From Pigoraptor chileana (Eukaryota > Opisthokonta > Filasterea), in NCBI GenBank assembly GCA_943704495.1, contig CALSCR010004182.1:3568-53837 (forward strand): DNA of 50,270 nucleotides, given 5' to 3'. Positions 1-8,700 of the stretch are shown here, in pieces. The position numbers and the translations under genes are program-made. The notes under the pieces were generated by a model. It made no database searches. It saw only the letters and a list, made by a program, of their open reading frames with translations, and was not told where the DNA came from. The first letter of the stretch is position 1; each line of letters begins with the position of its first letter.

Positions 1-105
1 AGAGCATTGCGATTCATGAATGGCGTCTGCCCACTGGGCAGTAGAGTGCTCTGCGTCAGAGCATTGCGATTCATGAATGGCCGCCCACTGGGCAGTAGAG
101 TGCTC
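1..105 (-). repeat. Family D palindromic element, two copies (1-52 and 58-105)
   Basis: Two near-identical units of 52 and 48 bp are joined by a 5-bp spacer. Each starts AGAGCA and ends in its complement TGCTC(T), and has an inner complementary pair around GCCCA/TGGGC, so a unit can fold into a hairpin. Both lie inside the reading frame of the 1-453 gene. The unit matches the elements at 6680, 6987 and 11192 through the shared core GCCATTCATGAAT. Confidence 0.8.
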
Positions 106-453
106 ATCACAGTTGGAGATCAACGAGCCGTACAAATCCGCAAATGCCTGCCTCAGTTCTGTTTCGATATGCAGTTTCATTTCTTCGTCAGCTCTCGGTG
201 CCCCAAGGTACCGATATGCAACCTTTTTGTTGGAAACGTCGTCCCACGAGCTCCATCCTTCGATACGAAGTGGGCCAATCTTCTTGACGAGTTCGAAGCG
301 CATTTTTTCGACAAGGGTACGGAGTTGGATGGCGACCGTCCGCTTGCGTAGTTCGGCGTTTTGTTTAACGAGTTCGGCGGTTTGAATCGCTAAATTAGCA
401 ACATCCTTGTTGAGTTTGCGGTTGTGCAATCGTGAGTCAGTGCTGATTGCCAT
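1..453 (-). CDS. Coiled-coil protein carrying two in-frame palindromic elements (partial, C-terminus beyond window)
   Basis: The frame is open from an ATG at 453 to the left edge (151 codons), so the C-terminus is missing. I do not recognise the family. Residues 1-60 are rich in K, R, E, L and A with a heptad-like spacing (AIQTAELVKQNAELRKR), suggesting a coiled coil. A globular stretch follows (RIEGWSSWDDVSNKKVAYRY). From about residue 116 the protein consists of two copies of a peptide ending AIHESQCS, encoded by the two family D elements at 1-105; the frame passes through both without a stop. The same peptide, in the same frame and orientation, occurs in the ankyrin gene at 6027. The next gene (718-1584) lies upstream on the same strand, 264 bp away. 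The absence of stops across both elements and the shared peptide are the main support. Confidence 0.6.
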   Translation of the reverse strand, partial: MAISTDSRLHNRKLNKDVANLAIQTAELVKQNAELRKRTVAIQLRTLVEKMRFELVKKIGPLRIEGWSSWDDVSNKKVAYRYLGAPRADEEMKLHIETELRQAFADLYGSLISNCDEHSTAQWAAIHESQCSDAEHSTAQWADAIHESQCS

Positions 454-717
454 TGTGGATGTTGTTTCCTATATCCATGATAACATCTTTGTTGTTAGTG
501 AACACGCACTGATCTGGCACTGATCTTCTGGTTCCGCTTGTACAGCACTTCGTTCAAACCACACGTTACCTGACCGTCCTTGTTTTGAACATGCTCGACA
601 TGTTGCGCTTTCATTTTTCCCCTGCCTAATCACTTTTGAAAACGATTGCGACCCGACTGATTTGTTTCAGCACCTATCGGCGACGACCGCAACTTGGTTG
701 AGGGAATTGCGTTCATA

Positions 718-1584
718 TCAAGGGTCGGTAGCGTCGAATCTTGTTTCTTTTTCTTGAGCGATGATCGCTTTGCCTTGGAGCGCATTGGAGACACTGTCGT
801 TTTGCGTCGTCTTGCAACTTGCGTCGTCTTTTAACCATTCGTCAATTTCCCGTGATGGAAGTACAAAGTTGTTATGGGACCCACTGATTTGAACAAACTG
901 GGCTCCAATCGTCCCTGCAAGACGTCTGCCTTGCTCGATTGGAATTATTTCGTCAGCGGGGCTGTGCAATACGAGAATTCGATCTTTGGTTGACGGTGTC
1001 AGAGCACATGCGTCAGTAAGGAACTTCGCAGTGTCAAACTCAGTCACAAGGCGACGACAAAATCTTGGCGCCATGTCAGCCGCGCAAAAGAATGGACTAA
1101 TAAGAACTGTACGAGGTGCTCTGTTTGTGCGTATGGCGTATCGCAATACGTGAGCTGCTACTGAGGAACCAAGGGAATGCCCCATTAGAATGATTTTGCT
1201 GGAATTTTGCACAACCGCCTCAAACATTTTAACAGAGTCTCGAAGGAGTGCCTTTTCGGATGGCTTTCCTTTTGACAAGCCGTAGCCAGGATAGTCAAAC
1301 GCCACAAAGCGGGCGTTTAAGTGTTTTGCCAACGAAATGAACTGAAAAGTATTTGAAACGTTGCCAGCGTTTCCGTGAAAGAACAGAATCGTGAAATCAG
1401 TGTTGGGTTTATCCGCAATCTCAAAGCCGTGCAACCGCCCCTCAATCCAGAGCTCTTGAGCACCGCGTGGCAAAAGAGGTCGACTCCTGTCCGGCATGAA
1501 CATGGCAACGCGTTTTATTATTTGCAAAACAGCATAACAACCCATCACAAAAAGAATGATTCCAAACACAATTGTGACAATCAT
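718..1584 (-). CDS. Membrane-anchored alpha/beta-hydrolase (ABHD13/ABHD17-like serine hydrolase)
   Basis: The 288-residue protein begins with one hydrophobic helix (about residues 2-24), a probable signal anchor. The alpha/beta-hydrolase core then follows in the expected order: the oxyanion-side HGNAGN motif near residue 70, DYPGYG, the nucleophile elbow GHSLGSS with the catalytic Ser near 137, the acid in SPADEIIP, and the catalytic His in GSHNNF. All triad positions are present and the length is normal for ABHD13/17 or Bem46-like proteins, which act as lipases or de-palmitoylating thioesterases at membranes. The ATG at 1584 directly precedes the anchor. The substrate cannot be told from sequence. 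The last 35 residues beyond EWLKDD are family-unlike and polar. No introns are seen. Confidence 0.85.
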   Translation of the reverse strand: MIVTIVFGIILFVMGCYAVLQIIKRVAMFMPDRSRPLLPRGAQELWIEGRLHGFEIADKPNTDFTILFFHGNAGNVSNTFQFISLAKHLNARFVAFDYPGYGLSKGKPSEKALLRDSVKMFEAVVQNSSKIILMGHSLGSSVAAHVLRYAIRTNRAPRTVLISPFFCAADMAPRFCRRLVTEFDTAKFLTDACALTPSTKDRILVLHSPADEIIPIEQGRRLAGTIGAQFVQISGSHNNFVLPSREIDEWLKDDASCKTTQNDSVSNALQGKAIIAQEKETRFDATDP

Positions 1585-1700
1585 TTATCTTTGGCGCTAA
1601 AAAGTAACCGCTTTTTAACACGCAGGTGATACATTATTGCCGATCCCTCGGATACATTACTGCTTATTATTGCCGACATCTCGGACACATTCACGATCAT

Positions 1701-1951
1701 TCACGTGGCAGTCGGCTTTTTTGGCGCTTTTTTCTGCCTGTGGCTTTGTTTTTCCACTTTCTTTTTCTGCCATTGGCTTTTTGCCCCCCTTTCTTTTTCT
1801 GCCATTGGCTTGCCCCCTTTGCGATCAGTTTGTTGGCTTTCTTCATCAACGTTTTTTTCTGCTGGTGGCTTATTTCGGCCGTTGTTTTTCTGCCTTAGTT
1901 TTTCTGCCTTGGTTTTTCTGCCTTGGTTTTTCTGCCTTGGTTTTTCTGCCA
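1701..1951 (-). CDS. Possible small lysine-rich basic protein, repetitive
   Basis: An ATG at 1951 opens an 83-codon frame made almost wholly of K, Q, A, E, R and P (MAEKPRQKNQGRKTKAEK and similar), arising from tandem TTTTTCTGCC(T/A)TGG units on the plus strand. Such composition occurs in chromatin-associated or nucleolar basic proteins, but it may be only a by-product of a simple repeat. The longer frame that starts upstream in the CA-rich microsatellite is not believable. Treat as a candidate only. Confidence 0.25.
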
Positions 1952-2018
1952 TATACACGACACACAACACATACAACACACAGCACACAACACACAACAC
2001 ACGGCACACGACACACGC
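1860..2018. repeat. Simple tandem repeats: TTTTTCTGCCTTGG units, then CACAACACA microsatellite
   Basis: About five 15-bp units of TTTTTCTGCCTTGG type (1880-1950) are followed by a CACAACACA-rich stretch (1953-2018). They lie immediately upstream of the TATA-like box of the 2135 gene. Confidence 0.8.
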
Positions 2019-2028
2019 TGACTAAGGG

Positions 2029-2036
2029 TATATAAG
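2029..2036 (+). promoter_or_regulatory. TATA-like box TATATAAG
   Basis: TATATAAG stands 106 bp upstream of the chosen ATG at 2135 and is followed by a pyrimidine-rich CTCTCTCCC tract (2070-2106), as in many eukaryotic leaders. Initiation near 2060 would exclude the upstream ATG at 2039, which is why the later start is preferred. Confidence 0.4.
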
Positions 2037-2134
2037 CAATGAAGATCGTTGTATCACCACGATTATGCACTGCTCCCTTTCTCTCTCTCCCTTTCTCTCT
2101 CTCCCTTCAACAACCGCAACCCGCTTATCAAGAC

Positions 2135-2710
2135 ATGACTCAGGCAGTACGCAACGCCTACAAGGCAGTTCTCTGGAACCACAGCCGCCACGAAATGCCA
2201 CCTCCGGTATCGGATCCGTGGGTGGTCACCGTCGCTCTCAAGGACGTTATCGATTTGATGACTGCCAACGGCAGCCCCGTAGAGAACGTAACAGTTTCGA
2301 CTTTCAAGAAGATTGCAAAAGCGCAATACGATTATCGTCCGTCCAACCGAGGAAAGCACCTCGCCGCGGCAAAACACAGGTACCATGAGCGCCGATTAAG
2401 CCACCCTGGCAGACGTGCCAAATATGCCACAGACGACGAGATAGACGAAAACAACGCGACCACCGACTCAGACAGTTCCGCGAGAGACGGTCTCAGCGAC
2501 GATTGCCTCAGCGATTTCACTGATGAAGATGTGCGTGCAGATCTTTTCGCAATTGCTCACCCCAATAGCCCTGATATCTGGGACATGGATGTAGTCGAAG
2601 ACCTACCTGCGTTGTCACAGCAGACTGCGATGGAAGAATGCGTGCCCCTCACATATTCTCAATGTGAGGATTTGATGACAGACTGCGACCCGACCGCGTT
2701 TGATTTTTAA
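2135..2710 (+). CDS. Hypothetical protein with basic middle and acidic C-terminal half
   Basis: I do not recognise this 191-residue protein. The frame opens earlier, at 2039, but that leader would translate a CT-repeat, and a TATA-like box lies just before it, so the ATG at 2135 (MTQAVRNAYK) is chosen. Residues 1-60 look folded (WNHSRHEMPPPVSDPWVVTV, then a helix with KDVIDLM). A basic patch follows (KHLAAAKHRYHERRLSHPGRR). The C-terminal half is strongly acidic (DDEIDENNATTDSDSS and further D/E-rich stretches). A basic segment followed by an acidic tail is seen in transcription regulators and chromatin proteins, but no named domain is visible. The stop is followed at once by a GCGTGCTGCGTTCTGTG tandem repeat. 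Confidence 0.55.
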   Translation: MTQAVRNAYKAVLWNHSRHEMPPPVSDPWVVTVALKDVIDLMTANGSPVENVTVSTFKKIAKAQYDYRPSNRGKHLAAAKHRYHERRLSHPGRRAKYATDDEIDENNATTDSDSSARDGLSDDCLSDFTDEDVRADLFAIAHPNSPDIWDMDVVEDLPALSQQTAMEECVPLTYSQCEDLMTDCDPTAFDF

Positions 2711-2711
2711 C

Positions 2712-2835
2712 CGTGCTGCGTGCTGCGTTCTGTGTGCTGCCGTTATTGTATGCGCGTTGCGTGCTGCGTTCTGTGTGCTGCGTTCTTGTATGCGCGGCGT
2801 GTTGCGTGCGGCGTGCTGTGTGTTGTGTTGCTATA
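2712..2835. repeat. Tandem repeat, GCGTGCTGCGTTCTGTGCTGC type
   Basis: Several imperfect copies of a roughly 17-25 bp G/C/T-rich unit follow the 2135 gene. Short open frames in it are repeat artefacts. Confidence 0.8.
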
Positions 2836-2994
2836 TTGCATTCATGTAACACATTACACGAATATAAGCTTAGAGAATGTTTGCCAATCTCGGTTTGTCT
2901 GCGTTTCTTCAGTTCTGAAAAGCCGTGTAATGCAAAACTTTACTTACGCCGCCAACACGCCGCACTTCTAGTTGCATAATACATGACAAACTGC

Positions 2995-3022
2995 GTGCCG
3001 TGGTGGCGCGGCGGTCCGTGCC
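2995..3022 (+). repeat. Family A interspersed repeat
   Basis: One copy of the GTGGTGGCGCGGCGGTCC element, placed just beyond the 3' end of the minus-strand frame that stops at 3024. Confidence 0.85.
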
Positions 3023-3023
3023 G

Positions 3024-3476
3024 TTACTCACTTGACGCGCCCCTGCACCAGGCTTCATGGACCTTCCGTAGGATCCGCTTCTGGATCCGAGCGGCGCACG
3101 TATCGACCAGCGCCAGGTCGTCGAGGGCCGGCTCCATTCGTAGGAATTCATGGCACGCCTTCCGACTCTCGCAGCTTTTCAGGTAATTAAGCAGCAGAGC
3201 TAGACGTTCGCCGTTGAACTCGCCTCTGATCGCACTTGCCGCCAAAAACCGAGTAGCACCGAGCCACATGAAAAGGTATTGAACGTCTTTCGCCATGTTG
3301 GCCCTGAAATCGGCGCCTTGAAGGAAAATGATCGGCAAAGAACAATTATCCGCTTCGGAATTGCGCGTCTGAGTCTTTGACGTGATGTTTCCGACAAACA
3401 GCGCTGAGTGAATGAGCAGTCGTCCACCATGACTATCGCTCACAACGAATGATTCATCTTCCAATTTGCCGACCAC
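3024..3476 (-). CDS. Hypothetical protein, probably 5'-incomplete or with an upstream exon
   Basis: The frame reads about 170 codons without a stop from 3536 down to 3024 but has no ATG before the middle; the given start at 3476 is a GTG. The translation looks natural (GGRLLIHSALFVGN, YLFMWLGATRFLAASAI, a helical LLNYLKSCESRKACHEFLRM), so a first exon may be missing or the gene may be a fragment. I do not recognise the family. The 3' end abuts a family A repeat, the arrangement seen at several better-supported genes in this window. Confidence 0.35.
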   Translation of the reverse strand: MVGKLEDESFVVSDSHGGRLLIHSALFVGNITSKTQTRNSEADNCSLPIIFLQGADFRANMAKDVQYLFMWLGATRFLAASAIRGEFNGERLALLLNYLKSCESRKACHEFLRMEPALDDLALVDTCAARIQKRILRKVHEAWCRGASSE

Positions 3477-3655
3477 GATAATCGCTTTCAGCGTGTTGTA
3501 CGGGAGTTCCGGATGGATTGCGAAAGAGGTCTCGTGTTAAAATTCGGCTTATTCGGCTTTATTTAGGTCACGTGTCAACAAAAGTGCTACATGGGGATCA
3601 CATCGCCAAAGTAGGAAATTTATTCTACTTTTAGGCCTGGACATAAACACCCCGT

Positions 3656-4996
3656 ATGACACATTTTGCACACAACAACATAACGCAAAACAACACGACA
3701 GCGTGGGACATCATTTTTCACGGATCATTCTTTATCTACAATTCAGTCGCGACAATTGGCCATCCCGCTACTGTAGCTCAACTCCTGCTTACCGCACATA
3801 AACTTTCGTTTGCCTTGCCAGTTCTGAAAAGGATGGCAACGATGGAAAGCAAATACTACAACGCGGAAGTGTACGAGTATGGCAACACCTGGAAAATCTT
3901 CGCCTACCGAATTGGTCAGGTCCATTCTGCAAGTGGACTGCTTTGCACAATCCACGCCGACCCGACGCAGGCGCTGACATGGAAAAGTGTCAAAGCGTGG
4001 GCTTTGAACGAGACAAAGGGCGACTTTTTCGACAAGTCGCCTCACACCGATGCGTTTGACCTCTATCACGAAATGACAAGGCTTGCGGACGACGATGAAG
4101 TTCCCGTTGGACTTGCAAAAACTTCGTTCGTCGTTGTTTTGATACCGCGATGCTCCACTCTCTTTTCCTGGTACGCGCAACGAGAGGAGACACTGCAAGC
4201 CGCGATCGTAGAGGCGAAGCGGAGCGGTCCTGAACACCAAGACGAAGACGTTTTCCGCGAGTATCTTCAAGACCACCTGCCAAAAATGCTTGACGTCGGT
4301 AAGTGGACAATTTCCCCGAAAATATTAATCTTCTCACAGTTGAAGAATACTGAATTTGCGTGTATTGTACTTCCAGACTGGAGCGCAGGCGTACTGCCAG
4401 AAACCGGTGGCGACGTTAAGTTCTTCGAGAAGGACTTCGTGGTTGTCCACTCTCGTGCATTCCGATATAGATCACTGGGACGTCAGCCGTCGGTATCTCT
4501 CGCATCTCCTAACGCACCTGCAACGCCGTCGCTAAGCAGCGGCTGGTCAAGTGCAGACCTCGTCGTGCCTGGAGCGATTGTTGCGCACATTGAAATGAAG
4601 GTCATCAAGAGCAAACGCCAGAAGTCCCCCCTCAACGAGGCGATCGGCCAGTTGAAAACCGGCATTGAAGAAAAGCAGGAGATGATGGGACAACCCGGAA
4701 CTTGGCGCTTCGTTGGGCCTGTTTCGGGTCGGCTCCGAGTGGTGCTCCTAGTTCTGGATCCTCTCCCGAGCGTGTCGGAGGTGGACAAGCTTGTGAGGGG
4801 TACACGTGGCGGCCGAATCGATTTCACCGGCGTCGACATTATTATGGTGCTTGGAGTTGCTTGCTTTGCCCGCGTCGGCTGCGCCCGTGAAGGTATGATC
4901 GTCATTCCTCATTGCGGAGCGTCTCTTGCGATGTTGGATGCAGGAATAAGCGAACGGATCGAGGCGAACCCTGCACATCTGACCCGGTTCCTTTGA
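3656..4996 (+). CDS. Hypothetical protein with possible PD-(D/E)XK-like nuclease core
   Basis: A 446-residue frame begins with an ATG at 3656; a second in-frame ATG near 3833 (MATMESKYYN) starts the better-looking sequence. No family is recognised with confidence. Residues 300-345 contain VAHIEMKVIKSK followed by a helix with AIGQLKTGIEEKQEMM. A strand with E-x-K and a following helix with Q-x-x-x resembles the catalytic half of PD-(D/E)XK nucleases, including effector and restriction types, but the upstream acidic residue is not obvious. A GTAAGT...CAG pair at 4299-4339 was considered as an intron and rejected because removal destroys the downstream frame. Confidence 0.6.
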   Translation: MTHFAHNNITQNNTTAWDIIFHGSFFIYNSVATIGHPATVAQLLLTAHKLSFALPVLKRMATMESKYYNAEVYEYGNTWKIFAYRIGQVHSASGLLCTIHADPTQALTWKSVKAWALNETKGDFFDKSPHTDAFDLYHEMTRLADDDEVPVGLAKTSFVVVLIPRCSTLFSWYAQREETLQAAIVEAKRSGPEHQDEDVFREYLQDHLPKMLDVGKWTISPKILIFSQLKNTEFACIVLPDWSAGVLPETGGDVKFFEKDFVVVHSRAFRYRSLGRQPSVSLASPNAPATPSLSSGWSSADLVVPGAIVAHIEMKVIKSKRQKSPLNEAIGQLKTGIEEKQEMMGQPGTWRFVGPVSGRLRVVLLVLDPLPSVSEVDKLVRGTRGGRIDFTGVDIIMVLGVACFARVGCAREGMIVIPHCGASLAMLDAGISERIEANPAHLTRFL

Positions 4997-6026
4997 GCCC
5001 TTCCATTTTACTGGTCATCATCGGCGCCGCGTGCGTGAAACCCTCGCCCTGCCTCAATACAATTTCCGAAACCCTGCGTCGTGTTTCACTTCGTACTACG
5101 CAATTTATCTTCTGTGGCACTAACGCGCACGCTTAGTGTCCGAAATAAACTTGACCGCGTACTCTAAATTTTGCACACCGTCCCCCCCCATACATTTTTT
5201 TATTTTCAGCGGGAAATTGGTATGCTACCATCAAAAATTTATTATGGATATCAAAAGCCTTGCGATTCTCTACGGCACGCATAATGTTTGATCGATTTGA
5301 GGGTTTCCAAGACGTTGTGACTTTCTGACAGTCATGTGAATTAATCGCGCGTCTGCATGGCGGCAAAATCGTTGAACAGAAAAGCTTTGATGTTGTCAAT
5401 GCAAGGTGCACCTGCCGTATATACCTCTGTGTGTTTGGCAGTCCGAAGACGAATCTCTCGGTTTTAACCCGTTGACTTGTTCTTTCTATTTCGGTCCTTG
5501 CCTTTTTGTATGTGGCGTTGTTCGCTATAGCTTCGTTTTCTTCGATATGCTGCTCATTCGACGTACTAAATACGCAATGGACTGGCGGAGCGAAATGTCC
5601 ATCTTGCCGTCGTGGATTGGCTCAGCGCATGTGCGCAAAAGTAAGCTGGTCTGGCGTTTTTATATGTTAAACCATTCCATGCAAGTTTGCTTTTTATCAG
5701 TTTGCTTTATCAGTTTGCTTTATCAGTTTGCTTTATCAGTTTTCTTTATCAGTTTTCTTTATCAGTTTTCTTTATCAGTTTGCTTTATCAGTTTGCGCTA
5801 TCTGTTTACACCAAACTGTCCAGTGTTTTTGATTTCAATCCGTCCTCAAAACAGCTTCGAACTGATTTTCTTTTGTCACAACAGCCAATTGTCTTTGGGT
5901 CAAGAAAGTGGTAATGTCGTACGAGTTAAAAATGCTCTATTATTATGTGCGGTGCAGTGTGTTGTTGAGTTTAGAAAAAAATGAAAACCAGGTGATATTT
6001 GCTTCTAAGGCAATAAACGGTCCCAA
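4997..6026. other. Gene-poor interval with CAGTTTGCTTTAT tandem repeats
   Basis: No convincing gene. 5690-5800 holds about nine short units of the CAGTTT(G/T)CTTTAT type; the 192-codon plus-strand frame across it is hydrophobic only because of them. The segment from about 5790 to 6060 reappears, diverged, before the ankyrin remnant at 7490-7680, so the upstream region was duplicated together with the gene. Confidence 0.6.
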
Positions 6027-7484
6027 ATGTTGTCAAATGATTTGCTGATTGAGTTGTTTGCGGAACTGCGTGCAGCAGACGCTGTCGCGTTCGCAGTGAG
6101 TGCGAGGTGGCTGTTCAAGCAGTACATAGGAGACGTCAACTACATTGAGTTTAGACGGTGGAAGAACCAGTTAAAGAAAAACGAAATACAACCAGATGTT
6201 AACAAAGAGGCTCGCGATGGCAACTTACAACGTGTAAAATACTTGTTGAACAATGTGAAGGCGCAATGTACTACTGGTGCGATGGACAAGGCGGCGGAAT
6301 ACGGCCACATTGCTGTGGTGGAATGGCTTAGCGCAAATCGCAAAGAGGGTTGTACTACAGCTGCAATGGATTTTGCGGCGATCAATGGTCACCTTGACGT
6401 CGTGGAGTGGCTTAGCGCAAATCGCGAAGAGGGTTGCACTACAAAAGCAATGGACTGGGCGGCGAGCAATGGCCACCTCGGAGTCGTGGAATGGCTTAGC
6501 AAACATCGCAACGAGGGTTGTACTACAGACGCAATGAACTGGGCGGCGAGAAACGGCCACCTTCCTATAGTGGAGTGGCTTAGCGCAAATCGCAAAGAGG
6601 GGTGCACTACATATGCAATGGACATGGCAGCATGTAATGGCCACCTTGCAGTCGTGGAGTGGCTAAGCGCATATCGCATAGCACTTAACCGCCCTGAGGA
6701 CGGCGCCATTCATGAATTGCAATGCTCTGAACCGGGTTGTACTACATACGCAATGGACTTGGCGGCAAGGAACGGCCATCTCGCCATCGTGAAGTGGCTT
6801 AATGCAAATCGCAAAGAGGGTTGCACTACAAACGCAATGGACTGGGCGGCGAGCAAGGGCCATCTCGCCGTCGTGGAGTGGCTTAATGCAAATCGCAAAG
6901 AGGGTTGCACTACACACGCAATGGACAGGGCGGCAAAAAACGGCCATCTTGCCGTCGTGGAGTGGCTTAGCGCAAATCGCGTAGGCAGAGCACTTAACCG
7001 CCCTGAGGACAATGCCATTCATAAACTGCAGTGCTCTGAATCGCATTGTACTACAAACGCAATGGACTGGGCGGCAAGCAATGGCCACCTTGGAGTCGTG
7101 GAATGGCTTAGCAAACATCGCAACGAGGGTTGTACTACAAACGCAATGGACTTGGCGGCGAGGAACGGCCATTTCGCCGTCGTGGTGTGGCTTAATGCAA
7201 ATCGCAAAGAGGGTTGCACTACAAACGCATTGGACTGGGCGGCGGGAAACGGCCATCTTGCTATCGTGAAGTGGCTTAACGCAAATCGCAAAGAGGGTTG
7301 CACTGCAAACGCAATGAACGAGGCGGCGAGGAACGGCCATCTCGCCGTCGTGGAGTGGCTTAGCACAAATTGCAAAGAGGGCTCCCCTACAAACGCAATG
7401 TACTGGGCGGCGGGAAACGGCCATCTTGCCGTCGTGGAGTGGCTTCGCACAAATCGCAAATTACGCGTTGGACTGTGGCGCTGA
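6027..7484 (+). CDS. F-box-like / ankyrin-repeat protein with two in-frame family D inserts
   Basis: The 485-residue protein starts with an F-box-like segment (about residues 1-45: [19 protein letters not shown]...[10 protein letters not shown]), then about 14 ankyrin repeats of 32-33 residues with the consensus [22 protein letters not shown]. F-box plus ankyrin proteins of this type are abundant in Acanthamoeba-infecting giant viruses and in some protists, where they are thought to link SCF ubiquitin ligases to targets. At about residues 218-234 and 321-337 the loop after the NR of WLSANR carries an extra 16-17 residues ([16 protein letters not shown] and a near copy), encoded by palindromic elements. 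Both inserts occupy the same loop, and repeats around them (KHRNEGCTT) are nearly identical, so a block duplication may have copied one insert. Intronless. Confidence 0.9.
   Translation: [485 protein letters not shown]
6680..6728 (+). repeat. Family D palindromic element, in frame in the ankyrin gene (copy 1)
   Basis: A 49-bp unit, AGCACTTAACCGCCC... to ...CAATGCTCT, with complementary ends. It encodes [16 protein letters not shown] between two ankyrin repeats. Confidence 0.85.
6987..7037 (+). repeat. Family D palindromic element, in frame in the ankyrin gene (copy 2)
   Basis: A 51-bp unit from AGAGCACTT to AGTGCTCT with perfectly complementary ends AGAGCAC/GTGCTCT. It encodes [16 protein letters not shown] in the same ankyrin loop as copy 1. 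Confidence 0.85.
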
Positions 7485-7649
7485 ACTTTAAATCAGTTTG
7501 CTCAGTCATGCTTAATCAGTTTGCAGGTTGTTATTTTAATCCGTTCCACAAAACTTTGTAGGTAATTTTTGTGTAACAGCAACCCATTGTCTTTGGCATT
7601 GTCCTACAAGTCTGAAATCTTGCCATGTCGTATGCTTCGAAAATCAATG

Positions 7650-7945
7650 TAACTGTCGCAAATGCTGTCCAACGATTTGCTTGATTAAGCGCAGAACTGC
7701 GTGCAGAAGGTGCTAGTTCAAGCAGTACATAGACAACTACATTGACTATAGACGGTGGAAGAACCAGTTCAAGAAAGATGAGATACAACCAGGTGTTGAC
7801 AAAGAGGCTCGAGATGGCCACTTACACCGTGTCAAATACTGTTGAACAATGTAAAGCAATGTACAACCGATGCAATGAACTGGGCGACGGAAACTGGCCA
7901 CCTTGCAGTTGTGAAGTGGCTTAACGCAAATCGCAAAGACCGCAG
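7650..7945 (+). pseudogene. Degenerate copy of the 5' part of the ankyrin gene
   Basis: The stretch resembles 6027-6340 base for base in many places: the ATGCTGTCCAACGATTTGC start, the TATAGACGGTGGAAGAACCAG segment, the CAACCAG.TGTTGACAAAGAGGCTCG segment, and a partial ankyrin repeat ending GGCTTAACGCAAATCGCAAAGA. It has an early stop, a deletion of about 20 bp in the F-box-like part and at least two frame changes, and it runs out into an 18-bp satellite. It is a truncated tandem paralogue, not a gene. Confidence 0.8.
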
Positions 7946-8060
7946 ACAGTGCACTCCGCAGAGCAGTATGCACTCCGCAGACATTCTGCACACAGACAGT
8001 CTGCATTCCGCAGACAGTGTACACTCCCGAAAGAGGGTGCACTCCGCAGGCAGTCTCTAG
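7946..8060. repeat. 18-bp satellite, GCAGACAGTNTGCACTCC
   Basis: About six imperfect units replace the rest of the ankyrin copy. The same unit recurs at 8462-8580. Confidence 0.85.
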
Positions 8061-8164
8061 ATCTCGTCAAAAACGTTTCGCCACAGGGCAGAATGATCAA
8101 CCCAGTTCTCCAAAAACTTTTCGCGCAAGGATAAAATGATCAAAACAGACAGTCTCTCGTCCGC

Positions 8165-8385
8165 TCAATAGTGTCAAAGTGCGTTCCTGTTGTGGAAGCG
8201 ACATGTGCTATTTCCAAAACAGTCACAGAGTGCGATCCTGTTGGGTGGAAGCGACATGTGCTATTTCCAAAACAGCGTCACGATCCTTTCGGGTGGAAGC
8301 GACACGTCCTCTGTCCAAAACAGTCACAGAGTGCGTTCCTGTTGGGTGGAAGCGACACGCTCTGTCAAAAACAGGCCCGAAGGGA
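8165..8385. repeat. Tandem repeat of about 53 bp, four copies
   Basis: Units contain GTTGGGTGGAAGCGACATG and CCAAAACAGTCACAGAGTGC. The intervening 8061-8164 holds CTTTTCGCGCAAGGA and TGATCAAAACAGACAGTC, the same motifs as the 48-49 kb satellite. Open frames here are repeat artefacts. Confidence 0.85.
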
Positions 8386-8461
8386 TATTCATAAACCATA
8401 TTTTGCGTATGGGCATGATCCCCATACTCAGTGTCACGCTTTTGAAAGGGTTTTGCACATG

Positions 8462-8580
8462 GTCACTCCGCAGGCAGTATGCACTCCGCAGGCAGTATGC
8501 ACTCCGCAGACAGTATGCACTCCGCAGACAGATTGCGCGCCGCAGACAGATTGCGCGCCGCAGACAGATTGCGCGTCGCG
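8462..8580. repeat. 18-bp satellite, second block (ACTCCGCAGACAGTATGC)
   Basis: Six to seven units; the last three drift to GCGCGCCGCAGACAGATT. The block lies between the 53-bp repeat and the M16 peptidase gene. Confidence 0.85.
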
Positions 8581-8700
8581 GGTTGTACTATCGCAATGGA
8601 CCGGGGAAAGCGCAAACAAATCACCGTTGTGGGTGCGGAGGCGAGATCAAACAAAAGACCGTGGCGCAGCGGCCCGTATTAATACCAATCAAACTAAGCA

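Noticed and set aside
1-105. tRNA-like fold for the family D hairpins
   Set aside because: The arms pair, but there is no D-arm, anticodon arm or T-loop pattern, and the units are translated in frame.
4299-4339. Possible 41-nt intron GTAAGT...CACAG in the 3656 gene
   Set aside because: Removing it puts a stop within five codons, while the unspliced frame stays coding through and beyond it.
5406-5984. 192-codon hydrophobic plus-strand frame
   Set aside because: Most of it is translation of the CAGTTTGCTTTAT tandem repeat; no start context or family.
6140-7459. Minus-strand frames up to 253 codons across the ankyrin gene
   Set aside because: They are the reverse of the ankyrin repeat unit and show the same 33-residue period; no independent coding signal.
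7946-8580. Regular repeats that could suggest a CRISPR array
   Set aside because: The 18-bp and 53-bp units are directly tandem with no unique spacers, and the context is eukaryotic/viral.
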